Origin: Ornatilinea apprima
GTDB lineage: Bacteria > Chloroflexota > Anaerolineae > Anaerolineales > Anaerolineaceae
NCBI RefSeq assembly: GCF_001306115.1
Contig: NZ_LGCL01000023.1
Span: 62,001 to 126,000, forward strand
Direction of reading: 5' to 3'
DNA: 64,000 bases
Shown: positions 33,358 through 42,281 of the stretch, piece after piece
Layout: each line of letters starts with the position of its first letter
Position numbering within the stretch: the stretch's first letter is position 1
Program-made: the position numbers and the translations under genes
The notes under the pieces: model-generated
Told to the model about the DNA's origin: nothing
The model's input: the letters and a program-made list of their open reading frames with translations, nothing else
Database searches by the model: none

Positions 33358-34350
33358 TTAGTGGGTGAAGAGCTCCTGCAGATAGGCTTTGATGTCGCCG
33401 GTGTAGGGGTAACGAACGCCTTTGCTGTCCATGATTTGCTGGTCTTTGTCCATCTCGTAGACGGTGATGGCTTCGGGGGAGACTTCTTTGAGCATACAGG
33501 AGAGCTGGGCGATTTCCTCTGGGCTGAGATCGGTGACGATAAGCTGTTCAAAGTGGGCGTAAAGTTCGGGGATTTTGGTGAGGACGTCGAAGGTGAGGAG
33601 CTTGCTGCGCAGAGCATCGAGGACAAGGTTCTGGCGGAGGATGCGTGCGGGGTCTCCGCCGGGCTGAAGTGAGCGAAGGAAATCGGCTGAGGCTTTGCCG
33701 TCGAGGTGGAGCACACCCTCCTGGAAGGTGGTGCCACGCTCGTTGGTGAAGACTTCGGGGTTGCGCACGTCGATGCCGCCGATCAGGTCGATCATGGGGA
33801 TGAACTCGTCGAGGGTGATGGTGAAGTAGTGGTCGGGCTGCAGCCCGTAAGTGTCGAGCATGAGCTGGGCGACTTTGCAGGAGGCGTTGGTCGTTTTGAT
33901 GCGCGGATCGCCGTTGGTGCATTCGCACGCGTGCTTGAAGAACTGGCAGAGATTTAGGGTTTCACCATCTTCGAGGGTAACTTCGAGATCGCGCGAGAAG
34001 GCCATGGAGGTTACTTTGGCGTTGTCAAAATCCACCCGGACGAGGCGAATGGCGTCTGCGCCGTGGGGGGGCACGCCAATGGAGGCGTCGACGCCCAGCA
34101 TCAACAGATTGATCGCGCCGGTGCGCCCGCAGGTTCCGGGGGGTGTGGCGGTGGGGACGGCGGTGGGGCCGGTTTGTTGGGGCTGCTGGTCGGCCATGAG
34201 GACGGTTGGCTCCGGCAGCGGCTGCTCGTTTTGGACGAGGGCCAGCGGCTCGCCAAGCGGGGCGCGGTAAATGCGCGGCACGGCGATGATGCCGACAACC
34301 AGGACAGCCAGGATGAGCGTGGGGATCACAAACTTGAGGAAGGTTTTCAT
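33358..34350 (-). CDS. LytR-CpsA-Psr (LCP) family glycopolymer ligase
   Basis: 330 residues: an N-terminal membrane helix (about residues 7-27), a Pro/Thr-rich linker and an LCP domain with LMLGVD, DAIRLVRVD and AFSRDLEV, the polyprenyl-phosphate-binding features. LCP enzymes move a lipid-linked polymer onto the cell wall or another acceptor outside the membrane. It follows the sugar-transferase gene by 33 bases with AAAGGAG before its ATG, and is the last gene of the polysaccharide locus. Its presence suggests a surface polymer anchored as in single-membrane cells. Confidence 0.87.
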   Translation of the reverse strand: MKTFLKFVIPTLILAVLVVGIIAVPRIYRAPLGEPLALVQNEQPLPEPTVLMADQQPQQTGPTAVPTATPPGTCGRTGAINLLMLGVDASIGVPPHGADAIRLVRVDFDNAKVTSMAFSRDLEVTLEDGETLNLCQFFKHACECTNGDPRIKTTNASCKVAQLMLDTYGLQPDHYFTITLDEFIPMIDLIGGIDVRNPEVFTNERGTTFQEGVLHLDGKASADFLRSLQPGGDPARILRQNLVLDALRSKLLTFDVLTKIPELYAHFEQLIVTDLSPEEIAQLSCMLKEVSPEAITVYEMDKDQQIMDSKGVRYPYTGDIKAYLQELFTH

Positions 34351-34383
34351 AAGGGTCGCTCCTTTGAGGGTGAAGGCGATAGG

Positions 34384-35847
34384 CTAGCAAGCTCCGTCGT
34401 GTTTGAGGACGACGAAGACGGTTTTGGCGAGGATGTAAATATCCAGCCAGACGGACCAGTTCATGACATAGTGATGGTCGAAGGTGGCGCGCTGCGAAAA
34501 GGTGGCCTGGTTGCGCCCGGAGATCTGCCACAGACCGGTCATGCCGGGCAGCACGCGCTGGTAGTGCTTGAGCGTGGGGCCGTAGATTCCGGCCTGGTTG
34601 AGCATAATCGGGCGCGGACCCACCAGGCTCATCTCGCCGGTGAGCACGTTCCACAGCTGCGGCAGCTCGTCGATCGAGAAGCGCCGCAGACAGCCGCCAA
34701 TGGGGGTGATGCGCGGATCGCCGCGCAGTTTCTGGTAGCGGTCCCATTCTTCGCGCATGTGCGGGTTGTTTTCCAGAAAAGACTTGAGCACCTGGTCGGC
34801 GTTGACGTGCATGGTGCGAAACTTGAGCATCTGGATGACGCGGCCATCTTTGCCCAACCGCTGCTGGCGGTAGAAGACCGGGCCGGGCGAGGTGATCTTG
34901 ATCAGCAGGGCCACCAGGGCCAGCAGGGGCGAGATGAGGATGAGTCCGAGACCAGAGCCGAGCAGGTCGATGAGGCGCTTTTCGGTCTGCGCGGCGCGGT
35001 CGAGCAGATTGTGGTGAATCTCAAAGCTGAGCAGCCCGCCGTATTCGCGCACAGACATGCCGCACAGATTGAGCCCATTGTCGCCATCGCGGATGAGAAT
35101 GACGCGCTGGAAGGTATCCTGGTAGCGCTCGCGCAGTTGGGGCAGTTCCTCCAGCGATTGGTAAAGAATGAGGGCGGTGTGGATGTGGGCGAGCTGCGGG
35201 ACGCGGTGCATGTCCCGCAGGGCATAGACGGGCAGGTCGTCGTCGGGCGGGGAGGAGGGGTCGAGGGGGGTGAAGATCAACGCGGGGCGCAGGCCGATCT
35301 TGGGGCTGGCGCGATAGCGTTCGGCGGCGCGCAGGGCTTGCTGGTAGGGGCCGATGATGGCGGCCGGTTCGCCCCACCAACCCAGGCGGGCCAGCAGGGT
35401 GCGGGTGAACACCCGCCCGGCGGGGACGAAGGCCAGGCTGGCAAACCAGGTAAGGACGAAGATGAGCCGCGAAAGCCCGCTGGTGGTGCGGGTGAGGAAG
35501 GACAGCGAAGCCAGGATGAGCGTGACGAGGGTGGTGGTGAGGGTGAGGCTGCGAAACTCGGCGATGAGGCCGAGGCCGACGGCGGGGTAGAGGCGGCGCG
35601 CGGCGTAGACCAGCAAATAGACGGCGATGTAGGGCGGCAGCCAGTGCTGCAGGCCCGAATCGAGCGGACCGAGTGCCAGGCGGCGGACCAGCAGGGCGGC
35701 CAGGGCGGCGGCGGTGAGCATGAGCGCGTCGGAGAGAATCAGGCTGAGGCTCATGATGGCGCGCGCGTGACAGGCGTAGAAGCTGGCACAGTCGGCGGGG
35801 CGGGCGTGGGTAAGTATGAGATGGTATTCGGCGCGGGTTTGCTGCAT
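34384..35847 (-). CDS. Polyprenyl glycosylphosphotransferase (initiating sugar transferase)
   Basis: 487 residues: four or so N-terminal membrane helices, a CoA-binding-like middle domain, then a bacterial sugar transferase domain with the membrane re-entrant helix (DLLGSGLGLILISPLLAL), KFRTMH, and DELPQLWNVLTGEMSLVGPRP. It transfers a sugar-1-phosphate to undecaprenyl phosphate to start a polysaccharide repeat unit. AAGGGGGAAG precedes the ATG. An IS21 element ends about 145 bases upstream and separates it from the rest of the locus, so its promoter may now be local or provided by the element. Confidence 0.9.
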   Translation of the reverse strand: MQQTRAEYHLILTHARPADCASFYACHARAIMSLSLILSDALMLTAAALAALLVRRLALGPLDSGLQHWLPPYIAVYLLVYAARRLYPAVGLGLIAEFRSLTLTTTLVTLILASLSFLTRTTSGLSRLIFVLTWFASLAFVPAGRVFTRTLLARLGWWGEPAAIIGPYQQALRAAERYRASPKIGLRPALIFTPLDPSSPPDDDLPVYALRDMHRVPQLAHIHTALILYQSLEELPQLRERYQDTFQRVILIRDGDNGLNLCGMSVREYGGLLSFEIHHNLLDRAAQTEKRLIDLLGSGLGLILISPLLALVALLIKITSPGPVFYRQQRLGKDGRVIQMLKFRTMHVNADQVLKSFLENNPHMREEWDRYQKLRGDPRITPIGGCLRRFSIDELPQLWNVLTGEMSLVGPRPIMLNQAGIYGPTLKHYQRVLPGMTGLWQISGRNQATFSQRATFDHHYVMNWSVWLDIYILAKTVFVVLKHDGAC

Positions 35848-35992
35848 GGTGTCTTCCCCCTTAGAAGAACAGATTGAAATGCAAACAGCGATTCGGGTAA
35901 AGATCCGAATCGATACGAGACGATCGATTGTGGGGCAGGGTCAGGGTTTTTTCTGGTGCGCTTGTCAGTGTCGGTGATATAAGTCCATAAAA

Positions 35993-36014
35993 TAGCGGAA
36001 TAAAATGTCCACTT
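35993..36014 (+). repeat. Left terminal inverted repeat of IS element 2
   Basis: TAGCGGAATAAAATGTCCAC, continuing into TTTTTGGCGGCG, matches the right end (38303-38322 read on the minus strand, TGGCGGGATGAAATGTCCAC) at 17 of 20 positions. Confidence 0.8.
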
Positions 36015-36062
36015 TTTGGCGGCGAAGGATGTACCTTAATAAGAAAAAGCAGGAGGTACATC

Positions 36063-37235
36063 ATGCTGAGAAAGGAGGACTACCGAATGATCGACCTATT
36101 GAAACAAAAGGGGTTGTATCTAAAAGACATTGCGGATGGATTAGGAGTCAGTTCACGCACAGTACGAAGAGCACTCAAGCGGGGTGGGCCACCGCCAAGA
36201 GAACGAAAGAGGGCACGCAGCAAGCTGGATGCGTATAAGCAGACTGTAGATCGTCTCCTGTCAGAAGGGGTTTGGAACGCGCAAGTCATCTTGCGAGAGA
36301 TCCAGAACGAGGGCTATGTTGGTGGTTACACTATCCTGCGTGAATACATCCAGCCGAAACGTCCATTACGAGCCAGTCGAGCAACAGTGCGTTTTGAAAC
36401 CACACCTGGACAACAAATGCAGAGCGATTGGGGTGAAGTTATTGTACAAATAGCCAATCAACCGACAAAGGTCTATTTCTGTGTGAACGAACTGAGCTAT
36501 TCTCGGCGGTTTCATTTCTGGTGTACTAACAGCCAGGATTCTGAGCACACTTATGAAGGCATTATTCGCAGCCTTGAGTATTTTGGTGGAACAACGGAAG
36601 AAGTCCTGGTTGACAACCAAAAAGCGACCGTGTTAGAACACCCCGCGAATGGAAAGCCGTATTTCAACGCTCGGTTTCTCGATATGGCTGATCATTATGG
36701 TCTCACGCCGAAAGCGTGCAAACCCTATCGTGCGCGAACAAAGGGGAAAGACGAGAGAATGGTAGGATATATCAAGGGCAACTTCTTTGTTCGTTACCGC
36801 GCATTTGAAAGTTGGGCACACCTCAATCAACTAGCGGAGTTATGGCTTGCTCAAGAAGCCGATCAGAGAGTACAGGGAACGGTCAAAGAGGTAGTGGCAG
36901 AGCGCTTCCAACGCGAAAAACCAGCTCTAAAGCCATTGCCATCCTTGCGGTACGACACATCATACTATGAATTCCGGCGGGTGGCTTGGGATGGCTACAT
37001 AGACGTGCGCGGCAATCGCTATAGCGTACCGGCGGAACTGGTAGGACAGGGGGTGGCAGTACGAATTGGTCTGGATGGAAACCTGCGCGTTTTTCAGGCA
37101 GAGACACTGGTAGCTCAGCATCTCCTGCGAAGTAAGCAGGCGGGATGGAGTACCGTCATGAGCCACCACCGAGAATTGTGGGAAGCTGTCAAAGTTGAAC
37201 AGCGCTCGCTGGAAGCCTATGAGGAGGTGGTGTGA
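36063..37235 (+). CDS. istA: IS21-family transposase IstA (short type)
   Basis: 390 residues with an N-terminal helix-turn-helix (YLKDIADGLGVSSRTVRRAL) and an integrase core: MQSDWGE (first Asp), VLVDNQKA (second Asp) and KGKDERMVGYIKGNF (Glu). GGAGG lies upstream of the ATG at 36063. It looks intact and co-translated with istB. Confidence 0.92.
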   Translation: MLRKEDYRMIDLLKQKGLYLKDIADGLGVSSRTVRRALKRGGPPPRERKRARSKLDAYKQTVDRLLSEGVWNAQVILREIQNEGYVGGYTILREYIQPKRPLRASRATVRFETTPGQQMQSDWGEVIVQIANQPTKVYFCVNELSYSRRFHFWCTNSQDSEHTYEGIIRSLEYFGGTTEEVLVDNQKATVLEHPANGKPYFNARFLDMADHYGLTPKACKPYRARTKGKDERMVGYIKGNFFVRYRAFESWAHLNQLAELWLAQEADQRVQGTVKEVVAERFQREKPALKPLPSLRYDTSYYEFRRVAWDGYIDVRGNRYSVPAELVGQGVAVRIGLDGNLRVFQAETLVAQHLLRSKQAGWSTVMSHHRELWEAVKVEQRSLEAYEEVV

Positions 37236-38017
37236 TGGAACTGGATCGACTTCTTGAAAAGCTGCGAATGGACCACCTCGAGGCTCAGATTGATGCAGTT
37301 TGTGAACAAGCCGCAAAAGCGCAATTGGACTATAAAGCCTTTCTGGCACAGGCACTGGAAACTGAGTGGCAGGGACGTTATCAACGAGGTATTGAAGCTC
37401 GCTTGCGGCAGGCACGCTTCCCCTGGCTAAAAACGCTTGATCAATTCGATTTTGACTTTCAGCCATCATTAGATCGGCGACAGCTGCGTGAATTGGCCGG
37501 AATGAGCTTCGTTGAGCGCGCCCATAACGTGATTATTCTGGGGCCGCCAGGGGTAGGAAAAACGCACTTGGCGATTGGGTTGGGAGTAAAAGCCGTGGAA
37601 GCTGGGTATTCAGTCCTTTTCTTGACACTCGAAGAATTAATGGTCCGCTTGGCTAAAGCTTTCCATGAAAACCGCCTCGAGCGCAGTCTTCAACAGCTTG
37701 TTTACCCCAAGGTGTTAATCATCGATGAAATTGGCTATTTGCCTCTTTCCAATCTTGAAGCCAGCCTATTCTTCCGCCTGGTGGTTCGTCGTTATGAACG
37801 TGCCAGTCTTATCATCACATCCAATAAAAGTTTTCTGGATTGGGGAGAGATCTTTAACGATCCTGTTCTGGCCACAGCCATTCTGGACCGCCTTTTACAT
37901 TACTCAACCACCCTCAACATAAAGGGAGAAAGCTATCGATTGAAGGAAAAACGCAAAGCAGGCTTATTGGGTCGAACAAACCTGATTGCATCAGAGGAAC
38001 AGGAGGTGACTACGTGA
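37235..38017 (+). CDS. istB: IS21-family helper ATPase IstB
   Basis: 260 residues with Walker A GPPGVGKTHLAIGLG, Walker B VLIIDEIGYLPL and the C-terminal HYSTTLNIKGESYRLKEKRK. The ATG at 37235 overlaps the istA stop and has GGAGG seven bases upstream; a GTG at 37232 is possible. Intact, in contrast to the copy in element 1. Confidence 0.92.
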   Translation: MELDRLLEKLRMDHLEAQIDAVCEQAAKAQLDYKAFLAQALETEWQGRYQRGIEARLRQARFPWLKTLDQFDFDFQPSLDRRQLRELAGMSFVERAHNVIILGPPGVGKTHLAIGLGVKAVEAGYSVLFLTLEELMVRLAKAFHENRLERSLQQLVYPKVLIIDEIGYLPLSNLEASLFFRLVVRRYERASLIITSNKSFLDWGEIFNDPVLATAILDRLLHYSTTLNIKGESYRLKEKRKAGLLGRTNLIASEEQEVTT

Positions 38018-38311
38018 TGATGAAGGGCTGTTGTTGCCTTAAAGATGAGTTTATCGCTTTCGACGGCCTCCGGCTGGATTGCTATCAGAAAAGGGCAGAA
38101 AGCCAGTGCTCTCTGCCCAGCCGTATGGCCACCTGGCACGGTGCTCAGGTCGCTCTCCAGCGTTGCCCTATCCTCCGCGCAGGTATTCTCAGTGTATCAC
38201 AACACAACTCATACTATTTTGGCAACCTGTCTGAAGTAAATGTTAAAAAATCCTGGCGGACACTGCCGCCGCCAAAAAGCGGACAAATTAAACCGCGATT
38301 TTGTGGACATT
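38018..38311 (+). other. Non-coding right part of IS element 2
   Basis: About 290 bases after istB. Reading frames here lack protein-like character. The distal part carries repeated end motifs (TGTCCGC/TGTCCAC on the minus strand with GGCGGCGGC blocks). Confidence 0.6.
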
Positions 38312-38322
38312 TCATCCCGCCA
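38303..38322 (-). repeat. Right terminal inverted repeat of IS element 2
   Basis: The inverted counterpart of the left end. It overlaps the last three codons and stop of the glycosyltransferase gene, so that gene's end is formed by the insertion sequence. Confidence 0.78.
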
Positions 38323-39418
38323 TTGACAGCGCTAATGAGGAATAGATTTCGAGGTACTGATCGGTGACTTTTTCCCAATCATATCGGGCGCGGACAGACT
38401 GCCCGGCTTTGCGACGGTATTCGCGCACAAGTGGTTCATCCAACATGAGTTGTGTCAATTTGGCGGAAAGGTCATCCACTGAATTGGTCCTAAATGAAAA
38501 GCCAGCATCAGCGATAACTTCAAGATTTTCCTCAATATCGCTGACCAAAACGCAATTCTCGTAGTTCATGGCATCCAGCAGACCGGTGGAAAGGCCCTCA
38601 ATTTCAGACGGAAGGACATAGAGATAGGCATTGCTTAACAGTTCTTCAAGCAACCGACCACGAACAAAGCCGGGGAAAATAATTCTATCGCAGGCAGATT
38701 GTTTCAGCTTTTCGGCGTAAAGATCGCCATAGCTGCCATCACCGGCGATGACCAGTTTCTTGGTCGGGTAGGGAATCCGGCAATACGCCTCAATGAGATG
38801 GTGAGCGCATTTCTCCGGTACCAGGCGGGCGGCAAAAAGAATGTAATCATCACCCCACAGGCCCAGTCTGTGGATTTCATCTGGCTCAACCCGCTCAACC
38901 GGTTTCACCCCGTTTGGAATGTATTTCACCGAACGGCCGAAATGATCCTGATAGTAATGCTGCATTTTCTGGCTGACCGCGGTAGCGGCGTTGGGAAAGC
39001 GCGCGGTGGTGAAATCGGTGAAGCGCAGGTAGGCTTTAGCCAACCGGCCCCATTTAGCTCGCTGCCAGTCGAGGCCGTGGCTGGTGACCACGGTGGACAG
39101 CCCGCGCGCGCGCAGCGGAAGGGCGAAAATTGAATTGCCAGTGGAGTGAATATGCACCACATCCGGCTTCTCGCCTGGCACGGCCATTGCCGCGTTGAAA
39201 CTATGCGTGATGGCATCGAAGTTTTTGGAAGGAATGGACGGCAAATGCACCAGGCGCATGCCGCGATACTCATGCTGCTCGCGGGGTGTGTAGTGCGGGC
39301 GCACATACACCACCACCTCGTGACCGCGCGCGGCCAGACGGCTGCCAACTTCTTCCACGACATATTCAGCCCCGGCAGGCACCGGGACGCCTTTTACACC
39401 AAACATGGCGATTTTCAT
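38312..39418 (-). CDS. GT4-family glycosyltransferase, 3' end at the IS boundary
   Basis: A GT-B glycosyltransferase of 368 residues: N-terminal KIAMFGVKGVPVPAGAEYVVEE, a mid-chain donor-site start (LFAARLVPEKCAHHL) and the GT4 motif EIEGLSTGLLDAM. It likely adds a sugar to the growing lipid-linked repeat unit. The ATG at 39418, seven bases after the methyltransferase stop, is preferred over an overlapping start at 39460. The final residues Met-Ala-Gly and the stop lie within the terminal repeat of IS element 2, so the native C-terminus may be slightly cut. Confidence 0.85.
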   Translation of the reverse strand: MKIAMFGVKGVPVPAGAEYVVEEVGSRLAARGHEVVVYVRPHYTPREQHEYRGMRLVHLPSIPSKNFDAITHSFNAAMAVPGEKPDVVHIHSTGNSIFALPLRARGLSTVVTSHGLDWQRAKWGRLAKAYLRFTDFTTARFPNAATAVSQKMQHYYQDHFGRSVKYIPNGVKPVERVEPDEIHRLGLWGDDYILFAARLVPEKCAHHLIEAYCRIPYPTKKLVIAGDGSYGDLYAEKLKQSACDRIIFPGFVRGRLLEELLSNAYLYVLPSEIEGLSTGLLDAMNYENCVLVSDIEENLEVIADAGFSFRTNSVDDLSAKLTQLMLDEPLVREYRRKAGQSVRARYDWEKVTDQYLEIYSSLALSMAG

Positions 39419-39425
39419 AGTTGTT

Positions 39426-40106
39426 TTATTCTGACTGTTTTTGTGGACTGAAAGCAGCAATCAGTGAAACCGGCCAACCAAAAAACTTTTGCCTTTTAAT
39501 TTGCCAAGTCTTTTTGGGCCTAACACTATAAATCAAATTTTTCAGACTACGAATCGTAAATATTGTGGCAAGGTATTCTTTAGAGGCCCAATTTTTTTCC
39601 CCGACTAGTCGAAAGACTTCTCTCCAATTGGGCAACCAGTGAAGAAATGGAATCCTACTGTGAACTTCAACTGGAAAAGCACGGTCAGGAACAGCAAATA
39701 TCGCAACTCGCTTTACTATCCTTGTTATTTCAAAAACAAAATCCTTATGTCCTTCCATGGGAACATGTTCCAAGACGGCGTTGGAAATGGCAATATCGAC
39801 TGCGCCATCTTTGAAGGGAAGCGCCATGCCATTCGCTTGAACACAAATAACCTCGGGGTATTTTTTCTGAAAAGCTTGCATACTGTCCAGCCCAACTGCA
39901 ATTAATTTTCCTGAACCGGGAGCTTGCTTTTCCAACCAGTTTTCATTTACGTTTGGCTCTGGCATTTTGCACCAAACACCAATATCTACTACTGTTGCTC
40001 CAGCTTGAAGTTCTTGAAGCACAGACTGGTATTTCCCTCTTCGCATTTCACCCATATTTTTCTGTACCACATGGTGAATGGTTTTTCTTACAATTCCGAA
40101 TTTCAT
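39426..40106 (-). CDS. Class I SAM-dependent methyltransferase
   Basis: 226 residues. The usual acidic/Gly SAM segment is weak, but MALPFKDGAVDIAISNAVLEHV is the typical motif II/III region of type-11 methyltransferases. It may methylate a sugar of the repeat unit. It lies between two glycosyltransferase genes and is visibly AT-rich, the edge of the AT-rich block. Confidence 0.75.
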   Translation of the reverse strand: MKFGIVRKTIHHVVQKNMGEMRRGKYQSVLQELQAGATVVDIGVWCKMPEPNVNENWLEKQAPGSGKLIAVGLDSMQAFQKKYPEVICVQANGMALPFKDGAVDIAISNAVLEHVPMEGHKDFVFEITRIVKRVAIFAVPDRAFPVEVHSRIPFLHWLPNWREVFRLVGEKNWASKEYLATIFTIRSLKNLIYSVRPKKTWQIKRQKFFGWPVSLIAAFSPQKQSE

Positions 40107-40128
40107 TTTTCCCCTTTTGATTTAAGCT

Positions 40129-41388
40129 TCAGCTTGTCAGCAAACTTAAGAATAATTCTTCTAATTGAAGTACGTGTAGCTCTTCAGAATTTTTATTCGT
40201 GTAAGAAATGCAATTTTTCGAAAATTTTTGACGATCAAATTTCATGATACTTAAGATCTTCAGTGCCAGGTCTTTTGAGTCTGCTGGATTGAATAACAAA
40301 CCAGTCTCATTTTGCATAACGAACTCAGGAAGAGATCCAATATTTGCAGCTATCACAGGTGTTCCATTTGCATAACTTTCTAAAAGTGAATTCGGTAAAT
40401 TCTCATACCACAAGGACGGGATGATGGTACAGATTGATGATTGCATCAATTTATTAATTTCCGACTTGCTTATTTGCCCTAAAAATAATACATGATCTTG
40501 CAATCCGTATTTTTCTGCCGAGAGCTTGAGGAGATTTGTATACTCAGGAGTTCCTTCACCAGCAATGTAGCAAACGGGCAAATGATCAGGATGATCTTGG
40601 CGAATTATATTTAACGCCTCAATTAGAATATGAACTCCTTTTGGCCTATCAAGCCTGCCAACGTAGCAAATAATTAACTCTTCTTTTTTGATATATTCAT
40701 GAGTAACCGGTTTTGTGTATGTAGGAATAATTTTCAATCTCGATTCATCAATTCCCGCTTCAATCATTTTATTTTTCATAAAATGATTGGTAACCACAAA
40801 AGTATCAACTAAATTAAAGTACCCCATTAGAGAATGAAATTGAGTCGCCGAAAAATTCATTAATGACAGGAAGGTGCTATTTTGAACACACTTATGAATA
40901 ACGCTCTGCCATCTGGATTTTTTCAGGCACAGCTCGCATGGTTTGTCGTCTCTAAGAAAATGTAAACCGGGACAGGCCATTTCATAATCTGAAAGACGCA
41001 CCACAATGGGAATTTTTTTCTTTTTCAAAGCCACCAAAATGGCAGGGGAGATTTTTCGCAAATACTTTAAAATATACGCAACATCAGGTTGTGATTCCTC
41101 TATCAAAAGCGTGGTCCTTCTTTCAACTTCAGGGTCAAAAAACAATCTTTTCATTGCCCGGAAATTTGTGGAAAGTTGGTTTGAGTGTTCTCTGAAATAT
41201 ACCTGGTCTTCAGTACCGATAGGGTCCAGGAAATATTTGGAATATGAAGAATTTTGGTTCTTTGAATAGCGGATTGAAAAGGGGATTACTGTATGTCCTC
41301 TCTTTTCAAGGATCTCAGATATGTTGAAAAGATAACGCTCTGGACCGCTAGACACAAAATATCTATAATTTGCGAGAAGAATTTTCAT
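40129..41388 (-). CDS. GT4-family glycosyltransferase
   Basis: A 419-residue GT-B enzyme: N-terminal KILLANYRYFVSSGPERYLF, an internal CELCLKK segment often seen in this subgroup, donor-site CYVGRLDRPKGVHILIEAL and catalytic ENLPNSLLESYANGTPVIA. The ATG at 41388 shares its A with the upstream stop (TAATG), so it is translationally coupled. An earlier in-frame start at 41424 is unlikely. Confidence 0.87.
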   Translation of the reverse strand: MKILLANYRYFVSSGPERYLFNISEILEKRGHTVIPFSIRYSKNQNSSYSKYFLDPIGTEDQVYFREHSNQLSTNFRAMKRLFFDPEVERRTTLLIEESQPDVAYILKYLRKISPAILVALKKKKIPIVVRLSDYEMACPGLHFLRDDKPCELCLKKSRWQSVIHKCVQNSTFLSLMNFSATQFHSLMGYFNLVDTFVVTNHFMKNKMIEAGIDESRLKIIPTYTKPVTHEYIKKEELIICYVGRLDRPKGVHILIEALNIIRQDHPDHLPVCYIAGEGTPEYTNLLKLSAEKYGLQDHVLFLGQISKSEINKLMQSSICTIIPSLWYENLPNSLLESYANGTPVIAANIGSLPEFVMQNETGLLFNPADSKDLALKILSIMKFDRQKFSKNCISYTNKNSEELHVLQLEELFLSLLTS

Positions 41389-42281
41389 TATATATGTAGC
41401 ATTTCGCCAAATTTCGTGTCCCAAATTGCCGGATAGAAACGTTCAAAACCAGCACCTGGAAAGAAAGTTAATTCACCAAATTTAATCTTTTTGTTTTGTA
41501 AATAATAAAGATCCACACGTAGGAATGGAAAACCCTTTGACAATGTTTCAGCAACATTTATCATTTCATCCAGCTTTTCTGGAGCAGGGATATTGATCCC
41601 CGAGTACGGATATTCATATGAGAATGTCTGCAATTCCCAATCTCGGGAATATACATTTCTTGAATGCCTGTGAAAACGATCCAAATCCACATGAATGTAT
41701 TCAACTCTTCCATCGAAGCAATAAAATTTAAAGTCTCGTAAATCTCCATTTCCATCATCTAAAAATTCTTCTACAATCACTCCTGGCCTTAAATTTTTAT
41801 ACACACATTCGAACCATTGGAAATAATAGTCCAATTCATACCATGTATTTATTAATTGCTTCAACTGCTCTGAATTAACCAAGGATTTTTCTCGGCATAT
41901 GAAAACATCTCCGCTTGTATGGGTGGGTTTTATTACAAAATGATCCGGCAAGTTAGAAAGAATTATTCCTTGGTTAACATCAATATATTGTTTATTTTCA
42001 ATTGTGTAATGTGAGCCAACAGTTTTTTTTACAAATTCTTTTACCGCAAGCTTATCTACAAATTGAGAATATCTATCATAACCTCCATATAGTTTCAACC
42101 ATTGGATTTTTTCGTTAAATGTTACTGGTGAGTTTAAGTTAACAGGTTTTTTAAACCTGTGTAAATACCAAGACCTGATAAAGTATTTTGGGTAACTAGG
42201 TATTAAATAATTGAATAATTTTTGAATTCTCTCAAATCTTATTCTTTTCTTATTTAGGAGAATTTGGTGTGTAATATTCAT
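41388..42281 (-). CDS. TupA-like ATP-grasp protein
   Basis: 297 residues matching the TupA-like ATP-grasp family, with NLNSPVTFNEKIQWLKLY and DKLAVKEFVKKTVG near the N-terminus and VIKPTHTSGDVFI as the ATP-binding strand. Relatives in polysaccharide loci are thought to join amino acids or other carboxylates to sugars, although some databases label them glycosyltransferases. It overlaps the polymerase gene by four bases (ATGA). Confidence 0.8.
   Translation of the reverse strand: MNITHQILLNKKRIRFERIQKLFNYLIPSYPKYFIRSWYLHRFKKPVNLNSPVTFNEKIQWLKLYGGYDRYSQFVDKLAVKEFVKKTVGSHYTIENKQYIDVNQGIILSNLPDHFVIKPTHTSGDVFICREKSLVNSEQLKQLINTWYELDYYFQWFECVYKNLRPGVIVEEFLDDGNGDLRDFKFYCFDGRVEYIHVDLDRFHRHSRNVYSRDWELQTFSYEYPYSGINIPAPEKLDEMINVAETLSKGFPFLRVDLYYLQNKKIKFGELTFFPGAGFERFYPAIWDTKFGEMLHI

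Larger units (their letters stand above)
35993..38322 (+). mobile_element. IS21-family insertion sequence (element 2)
   Basis: About 2.33 kb with intact istA and istB overlapping as TGATG, and terminal repeats of consensus TrGCGGrATrAAATGTCCAC. At the right end further TGTCCGC-type copies near 38268-38289 repeat the motif. No target-site duplication is visible. It splits the polysaccharide locus and is a different IS21 lineage from element 1 (390- versus 508-residue IstA). Confidence 0.85.

Noticed and set aside
38014..38367. 117-codon plus-strand reading frame at the right end of IS element 2
   Set aside because: It runs through the terminal repeats of the element and into the antisense of the glycosyltransferase; its composition is not protein-like.
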